A stretch of 64,000 nucleotides of DNA. Source: Paenarthrobacter nicotinovorans. Lineage in GTDB: Bacteria > Actinomycetota > Actinomycetes > Actinomycetales > Micrococcaceae. This document shows, one piece after another, positions 49,425-58,041 of the stretch. The stretch's first letter is position 1, and the number at the start of each line of letters is the position of its first letter. A program made the position numbers and the translations under genes. The notes beneath the pieces are model-generated. The model saw nothing but the letters and a program-made list of their open reading frames with translations, had not been told where the DNA came from and did no database searches. Where the stretch lies: NCBI RefSeq assembly GCF_007670255.1, contig NZ_SZVS01000007.1, forward strand, positions 62,001 through 126,000. The letters are read 5' to 3'.

Positions 49425-50198
49425 ATGGGTGCAGTAGTGGTGGATCCCGGGCCCTCGAGCCTGGTCCTTGACCCTGAGCACGTCCTGGATCGTGCGTCCA
49501 TGAACCTGGCCAACGCCCTGCTGGGCAACTCCGCCACGGCGCCGGGACTTGAGGTCCTGGTGGGTGGCCTGAAGCTGCGCTTCGTTACGGGTTCCGCCAT
49601 CGCCGTCACCGGTGCCGAGGGCGTTGTGACCCTCAACGGCGAGGAACTTCCGCTGAACAAACCGATCCGTGTGGCTCCCGGAGCCGTGCTGGCTTTTGGT
49701 CCCGCCAGGTTCGGGATCCGCTACTACGTTGCAGTGCACGGCGGATTCACAGGGCGCGGAGCGACTCAAGCCGGCAGGACCCTGACCTTCGGCAAGGCAC
49801 AGGGCCAGGGATTCCCGCATATCCATCAGCCTGCCCGCCGCGCACTCGACCCCGAACGGCCGGTGGTCGCCCGGATTACCCGCGGACCGCGGGTGCCAAA
49901 TTACGACGCCGGATTGTGGCTTCGCTTGACCACGGAACCTTGGACTCTCTCACCCGAGTCCGACCGCGTCGGTGCGCGGCTGGCGGGCCGGCCGCTTGAG
50001 GTGGCCTCGGCTCCAGCACCCCAGGCCCAACCGTTGGCGGCAGGTTCTGTGGTTTTGCCGGCGTCGGGCCTTCCCGTCATCGCCCTCGCAGACCGACCGG
50101 CCACCGCCAAGTCGCCCGTGATTGCGCTGGTCCGCGACGACGACCTCGACTTGATCGGACAGGCCAGGCCGGGGCAGATGGTGCATTTGCTGGGCTAA
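49425..50198 (+). CDS. 5-oxoprolinase subunit C-like protein (shortened)
   Basis: A 257-residue member of the PxpC/KipA/biotin-dependent carboxyltransferase family: RASMNLANALLGN, GVVTLNGEELPLNKPIRVAPGAVLAFG, YYVAVHGGF, GLPVIALADRPATAKSPVIALV and GQARPGQMV. Relatives usually have 280-330 residues. Here the N-terminal segment that should read like VQDLGRPGxxHLGVxxSGAxDR is reduced to LVLDPEHVLDRAS, about 12 residues short, and the usual GGYP near the C-terminus reads AKSP. Activity is doubtful. Start ATG 49425 with AGGGAGGCCGC upstream; symbol withheld because of the changes. Confidence 0.75.
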   Translation: MGAVVVDPGPSSLVLDPEHVLDRASMNLANALLGNSATAPGLEVLVGGLKLRFVTGSAIAVTGAEGVVTLNGEELPLNKPIRVAPGAVLAFGPARFGIRYYVAVHGGFTGRGATQAGRTLTFGKAQGQGFPHIHQPARRALDPERPVVARITRGPRVPNYDAGLWLRLTTEPWTLSPESDRVGARLAGRPLEVASAPAPQAQPLAAGSVVLPASGLPVIALADRPATAKSPVIALVRDDDLDLIGQARPGQMVHLLG

Positions 50199-50208
50199 AG
50201 CGGTGCCG

Positions 50209-50643
50209 TCAGCCTTGGAGCTTCTGGGCCAGCATGACAAGGATGCCGCTGGGACCGCGAAGGTACGTCAGCTTGTAGACGTCCTGATAGTTGGCCACTC
50301 CACGCAGCGGGGTGCATCCGTGTTTTGCGGCAATCTCCAAGGCGGCGTCGATGTCGTCAACCGAGAAAGCCACGCGGTGCATGCCGATCTCGTTGGGAAG
50401 GGTAGGGCTCGTTTCGATCGCATCGGGATGAAGGTACTCGAAGAGCTCCAGTTGGCCCTGGCCGTCCGGGGTTTGGAGGACCGCAATCTTCGCGTGGTTT
50501 CCGTCGAGTCCAACGGCGGTGTCGGCCCAGTCACCGCTGACAGTGTCCCGGCCCAGCACCGTCAGGCCCAGGTCGGTGAAGAAGGCGATGGTTTCTTCGA
50601 GGTCCCGGACAGCTATTCCGACGTTCTCAAGCTTGATAGGCAT
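50209..50643 (-). CDS. VOC-family protein (methylmalonyl-CoA epimerase-like)
   Basis: A 144-residue VOC protein: IKLENVGIAVRDLEETIAFFTDLGL, LFEYLHP, GMHRVAFSVDDIDAALEIAAKHG and YLRGPSGILVMLAQK. Likely metal ligands are in the NVGIAV region, LELFEY, GMHRVAF and the C-terminal strand. Similar proteins act as epimerases, lyases or dioxygenases; substrate unknown. The frame extends upstream into non-homologous sequence; ATG 50643 is the family start, with a weak ribosome binding site. It converges with the pxpC-like gene. Confidence 0.85.
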   Translation of the reverse strand: MPIKLENVGIAVRDLEETIAFFTDLGLTVLGRDTVSGDWADTAVGLDGNHAKIAVLQTPDGQGQLELFEYLHPDAIETSPTLPNEIGMHRVAFSVDDIDAALEIAAKHGCTPLRGVANYQDVYKLTYLRGPSGILVMLAQKLQG

Positions 50644-50689
50644 GCGTTGACGGTACCAAGGCCCATCCGCCAGCTCCAGGGTGCCGGGC

Positions 50690-52045
50690 TCAGCCGAAGA
50701 GCAGGTGGGCCACGGTGAAGATCGCCAAACCGGCCAACGCGCCCACCACCGTTCCGTTGATGCGGATGTACTGGAGGTCCTTGCCCACCTGCAGCTCGAT
50801 CTTCTGCGACGTCTCCTCGGCATCCCAGCGCGCCACCGTGTCAGAGATGACACCGGCGATATCCGAGCGGTACGTGTTCACCAAATACCCGGCGGCATCA
50901 CCGATCCAGGTGTTGACCTTGCTGGCCAGTTCCTCGTCGTTGACCAGGCGCGTACCAAAGTCCCGCACGGCGCTCTTGAAGCGCTGGCTCAGTTCGCTGT
51001 CGGGATCGTCGACGGCGTTGAGCAGCGCGGTCTTGACTGTTCCCCAGGTGCGGGAGGCCAGTTCGCGGACCTCCGGATCGCCGAGGATCTGCGCCTTGAT
51101 CCCCTCAGCGCGCTCGATCATCGCCGGATCATGCTGGAGGTCTTGTGCAAGATCGGTGAGGTAGGCGTCAATCGACTGCCGGACCTGGTGGTTCGGGTCG
51201 GCCTGGACCGCGCGGACAAACTTGGAGAGCTCAACGTGCACGCGGTCACCCACCAGTCCATCGACGAACGTCGGCACCCACAGCGGAGACCGGTCCGACA
51301 CCAGCCGGTTCACCGTTGCGTGGTTGGCATCCACCCAGTCGGCGGCGCGGTCCACCAGCAGGTCCACCAGCCTGTGATGATGACCGTCGGCGAAGATCCG
51401 TTCGGCCATCCGGCCTACGGGCGGCCCCCACGGAGGTGTGAGGAGGTGCTTGCGGACCATGCCCTCGATGACTGCCTGCACGTCGTCGTCGTTGAGGACC
51501 GTGAACACGCCGCGGATCGCCGCGCCACCCTCCTTGGCCACACGTTCGGCACCGCCGGGTCCCGATAGCCAGTGCCCGGCCTTGCGGGCGATGTCGATGC
51601 TGGCCAACTTCTCCTGCACAACCTCCTGCGAGAGGAAATTGCTCTCCACGAACTCGCTGAGCGACTCACCGATCTGGTCTTTGCGCCGCGGAATGATGGC
51701 CGTGTGCGGAATCCGCAGTCCCATCGGGTACTTGAACAGGGCCGTCACGGCGAACCAGTCAGCCAAAGCACCCACCATGCCGCCCTCGGCGGCAGCGCGA
51801 ACATATTCCAGCCACGGGTACTGCTTCTGCAGTGCAAAGGCCACCGTGAAAATCACGGCCATGGCAATCAGGAGGCCCAGCGCCAAGCGCTTCATACGGA
51901 GGAGCGCTGCCGCTTTCTCCCGCTCACCGGCGGAAAAGTCGACGACGGCGGAACGGCCCCGCGCGTCTGCGTCACCGCGCCGTGTGGGTTGCGGGTCCGG
52001 CGTGGCGACATCGTCAGTTGGGGTTCGCTCAGAGTTCACCTGCAT
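50690..52045 (-). CDS. DUF445-family membrane-associated protein
   Basis: A 451-residue DUF445 protein. After a hydrophilic N-terminus with Arg/Asp-rich residues there is a helix (LALGLLIAMAVIFTVAFAL, 53-71), then EYVRAAAEGGMVGALADWFAVTALFKYPMGLRIPHTAIIP, the family signature. A long amphipathic helical region follows (120-430) and a C-terminal hydrophobic helix (GTVVGALAGLAIFTVAHLLFG). Found in many actinobacteria; function unknown. Divergent from the glycerophosphodiesterase gene (50 bp between starts). Confidence 0.92.
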   Translation of the reverse strand: MQVNSERTPTDDVATPDPQPTRRGDADARGRSAVVDFSAGEREKAAALLRMKRLALGLLIAMAVIFTVAFALQKQYPWLEYVRAAAEGGMVGALADWFAVTALFKYPMGLRIPHTAIIPRRKDQIGESLSEFVESNFLSQEVVQEKLASIDIARKAGHWLSGPGGAERVAKEGGAAIRGVFTVLNDDDVQAVIEGMVRKHLLTPPWGPPVGRMAERIFADGHHHRLVDLLVDRAADWVDANHATVNRLVSDRSPLWVPTFVDGLVGDRVHVELSKFVRAVQADPNHQVRQSIDAYLTDLAQDLQHDPAMIERAEGIKAQILGDPEVRELASRTWGTVKTALLNAVDDPDSELSQRFKSAVRDFGTRLVNDEELASKVNTWIGDAAGYLVNTYRSDIAGVISDTVARWDAEETSQKIELQVGKDLQYIRINGTVVGALAGLAIFTVAHLLFG

Positions 52046-52095
52046 TAGCCCAGCGTAGTCCCCGTTCGTACAGCGGTGTGGGCTACCGTGTCTGC

Positions 52096-52983
52096 ATGAC
52101 CACCGACGACTTCACCCCGCTCCGACCCAAGGTTTACGCCCACCGCGGCGCCAGTGCCGCGTACGCGGAGCACACGCGGGCGGCCTATCTGAAGGCGATT
52201 GCCGACGGCGCGGACGGGGTTGAGTGCGACGTCCACCTGACCCGGGACCAGCACGTGGTCCTTCTGCATGATGCCAACCTGGACCGCACCTCCACGGGGA
52301 CCGGGCCTGTTTCCGAGCACACCCTTGAGCAGCTCAGGTCCTTGGACTTCTCGTCGTGGAAGGGAGCCCGCATCCCCGACGCCTACGGGGGAGTGGCTGA
52401 CCAATTCCTGACATTGCCGGAACTGCTGGACATCCTCCGCGGAGCCGGCCGGGACATCGGGTTGGCGATCGAACTCAAGCACCCAAGTCCTTACGGCCTC
52501 AAACTCGAGGAGCGGGTCCTGGCCCTCTTGGAGGAGGAGGGATGGTCGCCGGAAGAATCCCGGCTGGAGAATATACAGATCTCCTTCATGAGCTTTGACT
52601 CGGACTCCGTCCAGAAGTTGCTTGAGTCAGTCCCCGGGCAGCACATCTGCCAATTGGTGGATGACTTCACCGTCCAGGAAATCCGCCAGGAGCTTGGCCT
52701 GGGATTCCTCACCGGCGGTGCAGTAGCAAACGTCATGAAGGCTGCCCAGGAAGACGCGGAACGCGTGCTCGACGAAGGGCAAGTGGGCATCGCTGGTCCG
52801 GGCATTGACTATGTGCGTGAACATGCCCGAAATGTCCAGCGCTGGCTGGAGGCCGGGCGTATATTCCGCGTGTGGACTGTTGACTCTGAGAAGGACGTTG
52901 CCCTGTGCCAAGGGTTGGGCATCCACGAGATCACCACCAACCGGCCAGCGCAGGTGCTCGCCCAACTGATGGTCTCCAACTAG
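52096..52983 (+). CDS. Glycerophosphodiester phosphodiesterase
   Basis: A 295-residue GDPD-family TIM barrel: VYAHRGASAAYAEHTRAAYLKAI contains the catalytic His and Arg, GVECDVHLTRDQHVVLLHDANLDRTSTG the metal-binding Glu/Asp and second His. It hydrolyses glycerophosphodiesters to glycerol 3-phosphate and an alcohol. No signal peptide, so it acts in the cytoplasm. ATG 52096 has no ribosome binding site; TACCGT ends 6 nt before it, compatible with a leaderless mRNA. Confidence 0.93.
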   Translation: MTTDDFTPLRPKVYAHRGASAAYAEHTRAAYLKAIADGADGVECDVHLTRDQHVVLLHDANLDRTSTGTGPVSEHTLEQLRSLDFSSWKGARIPDAYGGVADQFLTLPELLDILRGAGRDIGLAIELKHPSPYGLKLEERVLALLEEEGWSPEESRLENIQISFMSFDSDSVQKLLESVPGQHICQLVDDFTVQEIRQELGLGFLTGGAVANVMKAAQEDAERVLDEGQVGIAGPGIDYVREHARNVQRWLEAGRIFRVWTVDSEKDVALCQGLGIHEITTNRPAQVLAQLMVSN

Positions 52984-53026
52984 CACGCAGCTTTGGGGGC
53001 CACCCCGCTTGTGATTGAGTGGTCTC

Positions 53027-53461
53027 ATGTCTTTTCGCTGGTCAGTCCAAGCACGCCGCACCACCTCCGCAGTTGCCCTGAGCGCTTTGCTCCTGGCCAG
53101 CGCTGCGAAGCACTTCCGCACGCCGTCCTTCTACAACCCCGTGGTACCGGACTATCTGTGCCGCAACGATGAGCCCGGCTCCGGTTCCAATGGTCCCTTG
53201 GCAGTCATGTCCCGCGAGGAATGGATTGCTTCTTCGGGCCTGCTTGAGGCCGCTGCCGCCGTCGGACTTCTGATCCCCGCCACGCGTAAGGTAGCCGCCG
53301 ACGCGACCACCGCGATGTTCACTGCATTCCTTGCGGGACATATTGATGCCCTGAGACGTGCTTACGGGCCGGACGGCACAGAAAAAGAGCGACGAATCCA
53401 CACCGTCCGGCTGCCTTTGCAGCTGCCCCTCATCCTGTGGTCCTGGAGTCTCCGGAAATGA
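53027..53461 (+). CDS. DoxX-like membrane protein
   Basis: A 144-residue membrane protein. Helix 1 (about 14-30) ends KHFRTPSFYNPVVPDYL, the pattern seen in short DoxX-like proteins; further helices are at about 65-80, 88-105 and 125-142. No cysteine motif. It overlaps azlC by 4 nt (ATGA), so it is probably in the same transcript, but no functional link is known. No clear ribosome binding site before ATG 53027. Confidence 0.6.
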   Translation: MSFRWSVQARRTTSAVALSALLLASAAKHFRTPSFYNPVVPDYLCRNDEPGSGSNGPLAVMSREEWIASSGLLEAAAAVGLLIPATRKVAADATTAMFTAFLAGHIDALRRAYGPDGTEKERRIHTVRLPLQLPLILWSWSLRK

Positions 53462-54216
53462 GCAGCAGTTCCGCTCCCATGAAGCTGAGGGAGTCGCCGG
53501 CCTTCAAGATCGCTCTGTCCCTGAGTATTGCAACGGGCCTCTATGGAGTTTCCTTCGGCGCGTTGTCGGTGGCGTCCGGCTTTGACTTCTGGCAGACGAT
53601 GGCGCTGAGTCTCCTGCTGTTCAGCGGGGGGTCGCAATTCGCGTTCATCGGTGTCGTGGCAGGCGGCGGTTCAGGTGTCGCGGCCATGACGGCCAGTGCT
53701 CTGCTGGGTATGCGCAACGGCATCTACGGGATGCAGATCAATGCCATGCTGCGCCCGATGGGCTGGAAGCGCTATGTCTCGGCCCACGTCACCATCGACG
53801 AGTCGACTGCCACCGCCTCCGGCCAATCCGATCCCGGTGAGCAGAGCCGAGGCTTCTGGACCGCAGGCACTGGAATATTCATTTTGTGGAATATCTTCAC
53901 TGCCGTCGGAGCCTTGGCCGGCGATGCCATGGGAGACCCCAAGCAGTGGGGGCTGGATGGAGCTGCCGTCGCGGCGTTCCTTGCACTGTTGTGGCCGCGA
54001 CTCAAAGGCCGTGAACCATGGGCCATCGCAGCAGCCTGCGCGTTGGCCACAATCCTGGCCGTACCCTTCGTGCCGTCAGGCGTCCCCATCCTGGTGGCCG
54101 CAGTGGTTGCCGGAGTCATCGGCTGGTTCAGCCACGCCCGCATGGACGAAGGCCTGGAGCCGGACGTCGATCCCTACGCGGAGAAGCACCGGCACGGGAA
54201 TGAGGGCGGGAAATGA
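53458..54216 (+). CDS. azlC: AzlC-family branched-chain amino-acid exporter, large subunit
   Basis: A 252-residue AzlC protein with about seven helices: SIATGLYGVSFGALSVASGF, LLFSGGSQFAFIGVVAGGG, ALLGMRNGIYGMQINAML, THVTIDEST-like AHVTIDESTATA. With AzlD it exports branched-chain amino acids or analogues. The start overlaps the DoxX-like stop and the stop overlaps azlD (both ATGA). Hydrophilic C-terminus with His/Glu residues. Confidence 0.92.
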   Translation: MSSSSAPMKLRESPAFKIALSLSIATGLYGVSFGALSVASGFDFWQTMALSLLLFSGGSQFAFIGVVAGGGSGVAAMTASALLGMRNGIYGMQINAMLRPMGWKRYVSAHVTIDESTATASGQSDPGEQSRGFWTAGTGIFILWNIFTAVGALAGDAMGDPKQWGLDGAAVAAFLALLWPRLKGREPWAIAAACALATILAVPFVPSGVPILVAAVVAGVIGWFSHARMDEGLEPDVDPYAEKHRHGNEGGK

Positions 54217-54524
54217 ACCTTTGGCTGTGGATCCTCATTGCCTGCGCGCTGGCCTACCTCACCAAGCTGGTTGGCTACTTCGTGCCTGCGAAGCTGCTGG
54301 ACAATCCCCGCATCATGCATGTGGCCGGGACCATGACGATTGGGCTGCTCGCGTCCCTGACGGTAGTGAACGCTGTGGCGTCCGGGCAGGGGCTGGTTCT
54401 CGATGCCCGGATCGGCGCTTTGGTGGCTGCCGCCGTCGCACTGTTGCTTCGCGCGCCGTTCCTGGTGGTCGTCATTGCGGGCGCGGCAGCCGCAGCATTG
54501 CTGCGTCTGCTGGGTTGGGGCTGA
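54213..54524 (+). CDS. azlD: AzlD-family exporter, small subunit
   Basis: A 103-residue AzlD protein with three to four helices: LWLWILIACALAYLTKLVGYFVPAKLLDNPRI then GTMTIGLLASLTVVNAV and a hydrophobic end. It forms the two-component exporter with AzlC, with which it overlaps by ATGA. It converges with a TetR gene that may or may not regulate it. Confidence 0.92.
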   Translation: MNLWLWILIACALAYLTKLVGYFVPAKLLDNPRIMHVAGTMTIGLLASLTVVNAVASGQGLVLDARIGALVAAAVALLLRAPFLVVVIAGAAAAALLRLLGWG

Positions 54525-54554
54525 GGACAGAACTGAACGCGGGCCGCGGCGGGT

Positions 54555-55184
54555 TCAGGCGCTTTCGCTAAGGGTCACTCCCGGGATGCCCGACTGCTCA
54601 GGAAGGGGGCGCGAGGGCCGTTCGGTCCGGATAGCGTCCTCGATCAAAGCCACGGGGCGCTTCCAGGCCTCGGAGCCCGGTTCCATGGTGTCGACGGCGC
54701 CAATCAGCATGGCAACCAGCCGGACCATGTCCTCGATGGTTATATCGCGGCGCAGGGTTCCTTGGCCCTGCCCGCGTTCCAGAAGGGTGGCCATGGCTCC
54801 GATGAGACCACCGGTGATTCCCATGAGAAGCCCGCGGCGGCCGGCAACGGCATCCAGCAGGTTGGCGTCTTCGCTGGCAACCCGCATCACGGCGTCGATG
54901 ACGTTGATGAGTCCTTCGGCGGCATCCATGCCGTCGGTTGCCGCAGCTGCCACAGGGTCCACGTGCTGGCGCAGTTGCCGCGACAGTGCGGCGAGGACCA
55001 GCTGTTCCTTGTCGGAGAAGTTGCGGAACAACGTTGCGGGGCCAACTCCAGCGGTGGCGGCGATGGTCTGCAAGGGTACGTCCGGTCCAAATTCGCGGAA
55101 GCACTGCCGGGCGGCGGTAATGATCTTGTCCACATTGCGTGCGGCGTCTGCCCTGAGGGGCTTGCGTTCAGAGGGCTGTTCCAT
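54555..55184 (-). CDS. TetR-family transcriptional regulator
   Basis: A 209-residue TetR protein: KIITAARQCFREFGPDVPLQTIAATAGVGPATLFRNFSDKEQLVLAAL is the HTH; the C-terminal helical domain carries the SBP2-type/TetR_C region (GGLIGAMATLLERGQGQGTLRRDITIEDMVRLVAMLIGAVD). Start ATG 55184; the frame goes on upstream through unrelated sequence. It is divergent from the thiamine-binding protein gene (91 bp between starts). Target unknown. Confidence 0.9.
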   Translation of the reverse strand: MEQPSERKPLRADAARNVDKIITAARQCFREFGPDVPLQTIAATAGVGPATLFRNFSDKEQLVLAALSRQLRQHVDPVAAAATDGMDAAEGLINVIDAVMRVASEDANLLDAVAGRRGLLMGITGGLIGAMATLLERGQGQGTLRRDITIEDMVRLVAMLIGAVDTMEPGSEAWKRPVALIEDAIRTERPSRPLPEQSGIPGVTLSESA

Positions 55185-55275
55185 GTTTGTCAGAGTAGCA
55201 ACGCAGGCGTTCCGGCCTGTTGTTACGCGGGAGTACGTTCTTATATGACAAACCGGCACATGAAACACTGGATTC

Positions 55276-55608
55276 ATGTTGCTTGCATTCTCAGTCGCCC
55301 CTTCAGGCCAGCCCGCGTCCGCCACCAGCGGGGGACCAGCCCCCGACGCTTCCGTGCACGATGCTGTTGCCGCCGCCGTCAAGATCGTCCGTGAGTCGGG
55401 GCTGCCCAACCAGACCGACTCCATGTTCACCACCATTGAGGGCGAATGGGACGAGGTTTTCGACGTTGTCAAGCGCGCCACTGAGGCGGTTGGGCGCTAT
55501 GGCAGCCGCGTCTCACTGGTGATCAAGGCGGACATCCGGCCTGGCTACAGCGGCGAGCTGACCGGCAAGGTGGAACGCCTGGAAGACGCGATCTCCGCCT
55601 CGGAGTAG
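55276..55608 (+). CDS. MTH1187-family thiamine-binding protein
   Basis: A 110-residue protein of the MTH1187/YkoF thiamine-binding family: MLLAFSVAPSG at the start, HDAVAAAVKIVRESGLPNQTDSMFTTIEGEWDEVFDVVKRATEAV in the middle, and VSLVIKADIRPGYSGELTGKVERLE. The fold is ferredoxin-like. Members bind thiamine or a precursor in the cytoplasm and may feed a transporter; no thiamine transporter or riboswitch is seen here. Confidence 0.88.
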   Translation: MLLAFSVAPSGQPASATSGGPAPDASVHDAVAAAVKIVRESGLPNQTDSMFTTIEGEWDEVFDVVKRATEAVGRYGSRVSLVIKADIRPGYSGELTGKVERLEDAISASE

Positions 55609-55648
55609 AAGCTTTCCCCAGCAGGCCACGAGTGCCAGACTGGGGGCC

Positions 55649-56320
55649 ATGATTGAACACGTGGCTAAGCCCGGCTGGGTTGACGTCGAGCGTTACCTGA
55701 CTGACGTCGTCGTGCGTCCTGAGCCTGCCCACCGACGCGCGGTGGATTCCGCGCTTGAGGCGGGCATGCCGGCTATCGAGGTGGCACCCAATGCGGGCAA
55801 GCTGCTGCGGATGCTCGTGCAGCTGTCCGGGGCCAGGCGCGTCCTGGAGATCGGCACCCTGGCCGGCTTCAGCAGCATCTGGATGGCTCAGGGACTGCCC
55901 GACGACGGCAGGATCGTCACGTGCGAATACCTCCAGAAGCACGCCGACGTGGCCCGTGCCAACCTCGATGCTGCCGGCATGGGACACAAAGTGGACATCC
56001 GGGTGGGGGCTGCCCTGGACACGCTTCCGACGCTGGCTGGCCAAGAACCGTTCGACCTTGTCTTCATCGACGCAGACAAGGAAAACGATGCCAACTACCT
56101 TGATTGGGCCATCAGGCTGGGCCACCCTGGCACGGTGATCGTGATGGACAACGTGATCTGGGACGGGGCCATCCTGGAGCCGGGGCGGGATGAAACGAAC
56201 GCGCCGGGGATCGTCAAGGCTTTGGAAATGATGGGCCAGGACCCGCGCTTGGATGCCACGGCCATCCAGACGGTGGGCAGCAAGGGCTGGGACGGCTTCG
56301 CGATCGCGCGGGTGCGGTAG
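55649..56320 (+). CDS. O-methyltransferase (class I, family 3)
   Basis: A 223-residue catechol-type O-methyltransferase. Motif I VLEIGTLAGFSSIWMAQGL, GRIVTCEYLQKHADVARANL, FDLVFIDADKENDANYLDWAIRLGHPGTVIVMDNVIWDG with the metal-binding Asp/Asn residues. It transfers a methyl group from SAM to a catechol-like or caffeoyl substrate; identity unknown. The GNAT gene starts on the next base after its stop, so the two are co-translated. Confidence 0.92.
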   Translation: MIEHVAKPGWVDVERYLTDVVVRPEPAHRRAVDSALEAGMPAIEVAPNAGKLLRMLVQLSGARRVLEIGTLAGFSSIWMAQGLPDDGRIVTCEYLQKHADVARANLDAAGMGHKVDIRVGAALDTLPTLAGQEPFDLVFIDADKENDANYLDWAIRLGHPGTVIVMDNVIWDGAILEPGRDETNAPGIVKALEMMGQDPRLDATAIQTVGSKGWDGFAIARVR

Positions 56321-56824
56321 ATGGATTTCACGCTTCGCCCTGCAACGGTGGAAGACGCCGGGGCCATGGCCGCCATGCATTTGCAGTCCTGGCGGGAAAG
56401 CTACGGACACCTGCTGCCGCGGGAATTCTTCGAGCGGCAGGAAGTGGGGCTGCCCCAACGCGCCGACAAATACCGGGAGTTCATCGCGGCAGGTCATACC
56501 CGGATGCTGGCCTTCGGTCCCGATGGTGAGCTGGTGGGACTTGGCGCAGCCGGTGAAGGCCGGGATGAGGACCGCCCGTGCGACGTGGAGTTGTTCATGC
56601 TCTACACCCTGGAACACATCCACGGCAGGGGAGTCGGGCAGGCTTTGGTGGATGCCCTGATCGGCGAGGGTCCGGCGTACCTGTGGGTCCTGGACGACAA
56701 CCCGCGGGCGCAGGCCTTCTACCGGCGCAACGGCTTCGTTCCCGACGGCAAGCGCCAACTGTGCGACCCGTCCTGGTACTCGCTGCCCGAACACCGGATG
56801 GTGCGTCCCGGCGTCGTGTCCTGA
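56321..56824 (+). CDS. GNAT-family N-acetyltransferase
   Basis: A 167-residue acetyltransferase: MDFTLRPATVEDAGAMAAMHLQSWRESY, VELFMLYTLEHIHGRGVGQALVDALI (acetyl-CoA loop HGRGVG) and LWVLDDNPRAQAFYRRNGFVPDG. It acetylates a small molecule or protein amine with acetyl-CoA. The ATG follows the O-methyltransferase stop with no gap. Substrate unknown. Confidence 0.92.
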   Translation: MDFTLRPATVEDAGAMAAMHLQSWRESYGHLLPREFFERQEVGLPQRADKYREFIAAGHTRMLAFGPDGELVGLGAAGEGRDEDRPCDVELFMLYTLEHIHGRGVGQALVDALIGEGPAYLWVLDDNPRAQAFYRRNGFVPDGKRQLCDPSWYSLPEHRMVRPGVVS

Positions 56825-56825
56825 C

Positions 56826-57044
56826 TCAACGTTCGCTGTCCTCCGGCTGGCCGATGTCTACGGGCGCATCCAGCGGCGCGTCGGCGTCCAGCGGCGCGTC
56901 GGGATCCGCCGGCGGTTCGAGAACCGGCGGCGAGTCGAGCAGGCTGGGCGGTTTGGGCACCCTCGTCAGCAGCAGGCAGACCACCGTGAGCCACGCGACT
57001 GCGGCAGTCAGTACCTCCGCCCACACCGATGCTCCAACATTCAT
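56826..57044 (-). CDS. Small single-pass membrane protein with acidic Pro-rich tail
   Basis: A 72-residue product: one hydrophobic helix (about 8-27, VLTAAVAWLTVVCLLLTRV) and a Pro/Asp/Ala tail with repeating units DAPLDADAPLDAPVD, ending IGQPEDSER. Probably anchored with the acidic tail in the cytoplasm. There is no ribosome binding site, but TATGAT ends 6 nt before the ATG with TTACAG 17 bp further upstream, a near-consensus promoter for a leaderless mRNA, which is the best support for the gene. Function unknown. Confidence 0.6.
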   Translation of the reverse strand: MNVGASVWAEVLTAAVAWLTVVCLLLTRVPKPPSLLDSPPVLEPPADPDAPLDADAPLDAPVDIGQPEDSER

Positions 57045-57050
57045 GATGCG

Positions 57051-57079
57051 ATCATATGGCTCAACCAGGCCAACTGTAA
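57051..57079 (-). promoter_or_regulatory. Leaderless promoter TTACAG-17-TATGAT
   Basis: On the minus strand TTACAG (57074-57079) and TATGAT (57051-57056) are separated by 17 bp; the -10 ends 6 nt before the ATG at 57044, placing the transcription start at or next to the start codon of the small membrane-protein gene. Confidence 0.65.
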
Positions 57080-57161
57080 GTATCCTTACTAATTATGTGA
57101 CTGAACCGGGTAATACGACATTCCACTAGGCTGGGAGCATGGATCAGGCGGGGCGGAAATA

Positions 57162-58037
57162 GTGGCACGACGCGGAAAGAGGTCGACGGCGGGAGTCGTC
57201 GAGGTGCCTTCCGGCACCCGCCCCGGAGGTCCGGCTGAAGGCGTCTACTACATTGATACCGGCGATTGTGAGCTGCTCCAGGACCAGGACAATTCCAACG
57301 GGTGGCTCCTGAAGATCAACGGCGTCATGAGCTCGCACATCGACCTGGCGGATCCGCTCTTCCTGGACTTCGAGTACATGCGCTGGATCGCGGCCCTGGT
57401 GGAATCACGATGGCCCCGGGAGCATAAACCGAAGCTGCGCGCGCTGCATTTGGGCGGAGGTGCGTGTTCGATGGCGCGGTACTTCCACTCCGCGTACCCG
57501 GAAGCCCGGCAGGTCGTCGTCGAACTGGATGGCAAGCTGGCCGACTACGTCCGCGGCTGGTTCGACCTGCCGAAAGCGCCCTTGCTGCGGATCCGCGTGG
57601 GTGAAGCGCGGGAGGTCACCGAGTCCCTCACGCCGGATACCCGGGATCTCATCATCCGTGACGTCTTCGCCGGCGCCTTCACTCCGCGCGCCCTGACTAC
57701 GCGGGAATTCACGGCTCACGCCGACGCCGTGCTGGCCGCGGACGGGCTGTATGTGGTCAATTCCGGAGACGCGCCCGACCTGAAGAATGCCCGGGCGGAT
57801 GCCGCCACCATCGCCGACACCTTCGAGCACACCATGATCATCGCCGACCCCGCCATGCTTAAGGGGCGTCGTTACGGCAACATGATCATGGCCGGAAGCC
57901 ACGTCCCGTTCGGCGATGATCCAACACTGGCGCGGAGGCTCCTGGGCGGGGGCGTCCCAGCCCATATCTGGGACGACGCCAAGGTCCGGGCCTTCGCAGC
58001 CGGCACCCCCGTCCGCCACGATCCCCCCACCAACTGA
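57162..58037 (+). CDS. Spermidine-synthase-like protein
   Basis: A 291-residue protein of the spermine/spermidine synthase fold: VYYIDTGDCELLQDQDN, FEYMRWIAAL, RALHLGGGACSMARYF (SAM-type GGG loop), VVVELDGKLADYVRGWFDL (acidic residue), DLIIRDVFAGAFTPRALTTREF. The canonical catalytic Asp pair of true aminopropyltransferases is not clearly present, as in many actinobacterial homologues whose activity is unknown. Start GTG 57162 with GGCGGAAATA in front. Confidence 0.85.
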   Translation: MARRGKRSTAGVVEVPSGTRPGGPAEGVYYIDTGDCELLQDQDNSNGWLLKINGVMSSHIDLADPLFLDFEYMRWIAALVESRWPREHKPKLRALHLGGGACSMARYFHSAYPEARQVVVELDGKLADYVRGWFDLPKAPLLRIRVGEAREVTESLTPDTRDLIIRDVFAGAFTPRALTTREFTAHADAVLAADGLYVVNSGDAPDLKNARADAATIADTFEHTMIIADPAMLKGRRYGNMIMAGSHVPFGDDPTLARRLLGGGVPAHIWDDAKVRAFAAGTPVRHDPPTN

Positions 58038-58041
58038 CCCA

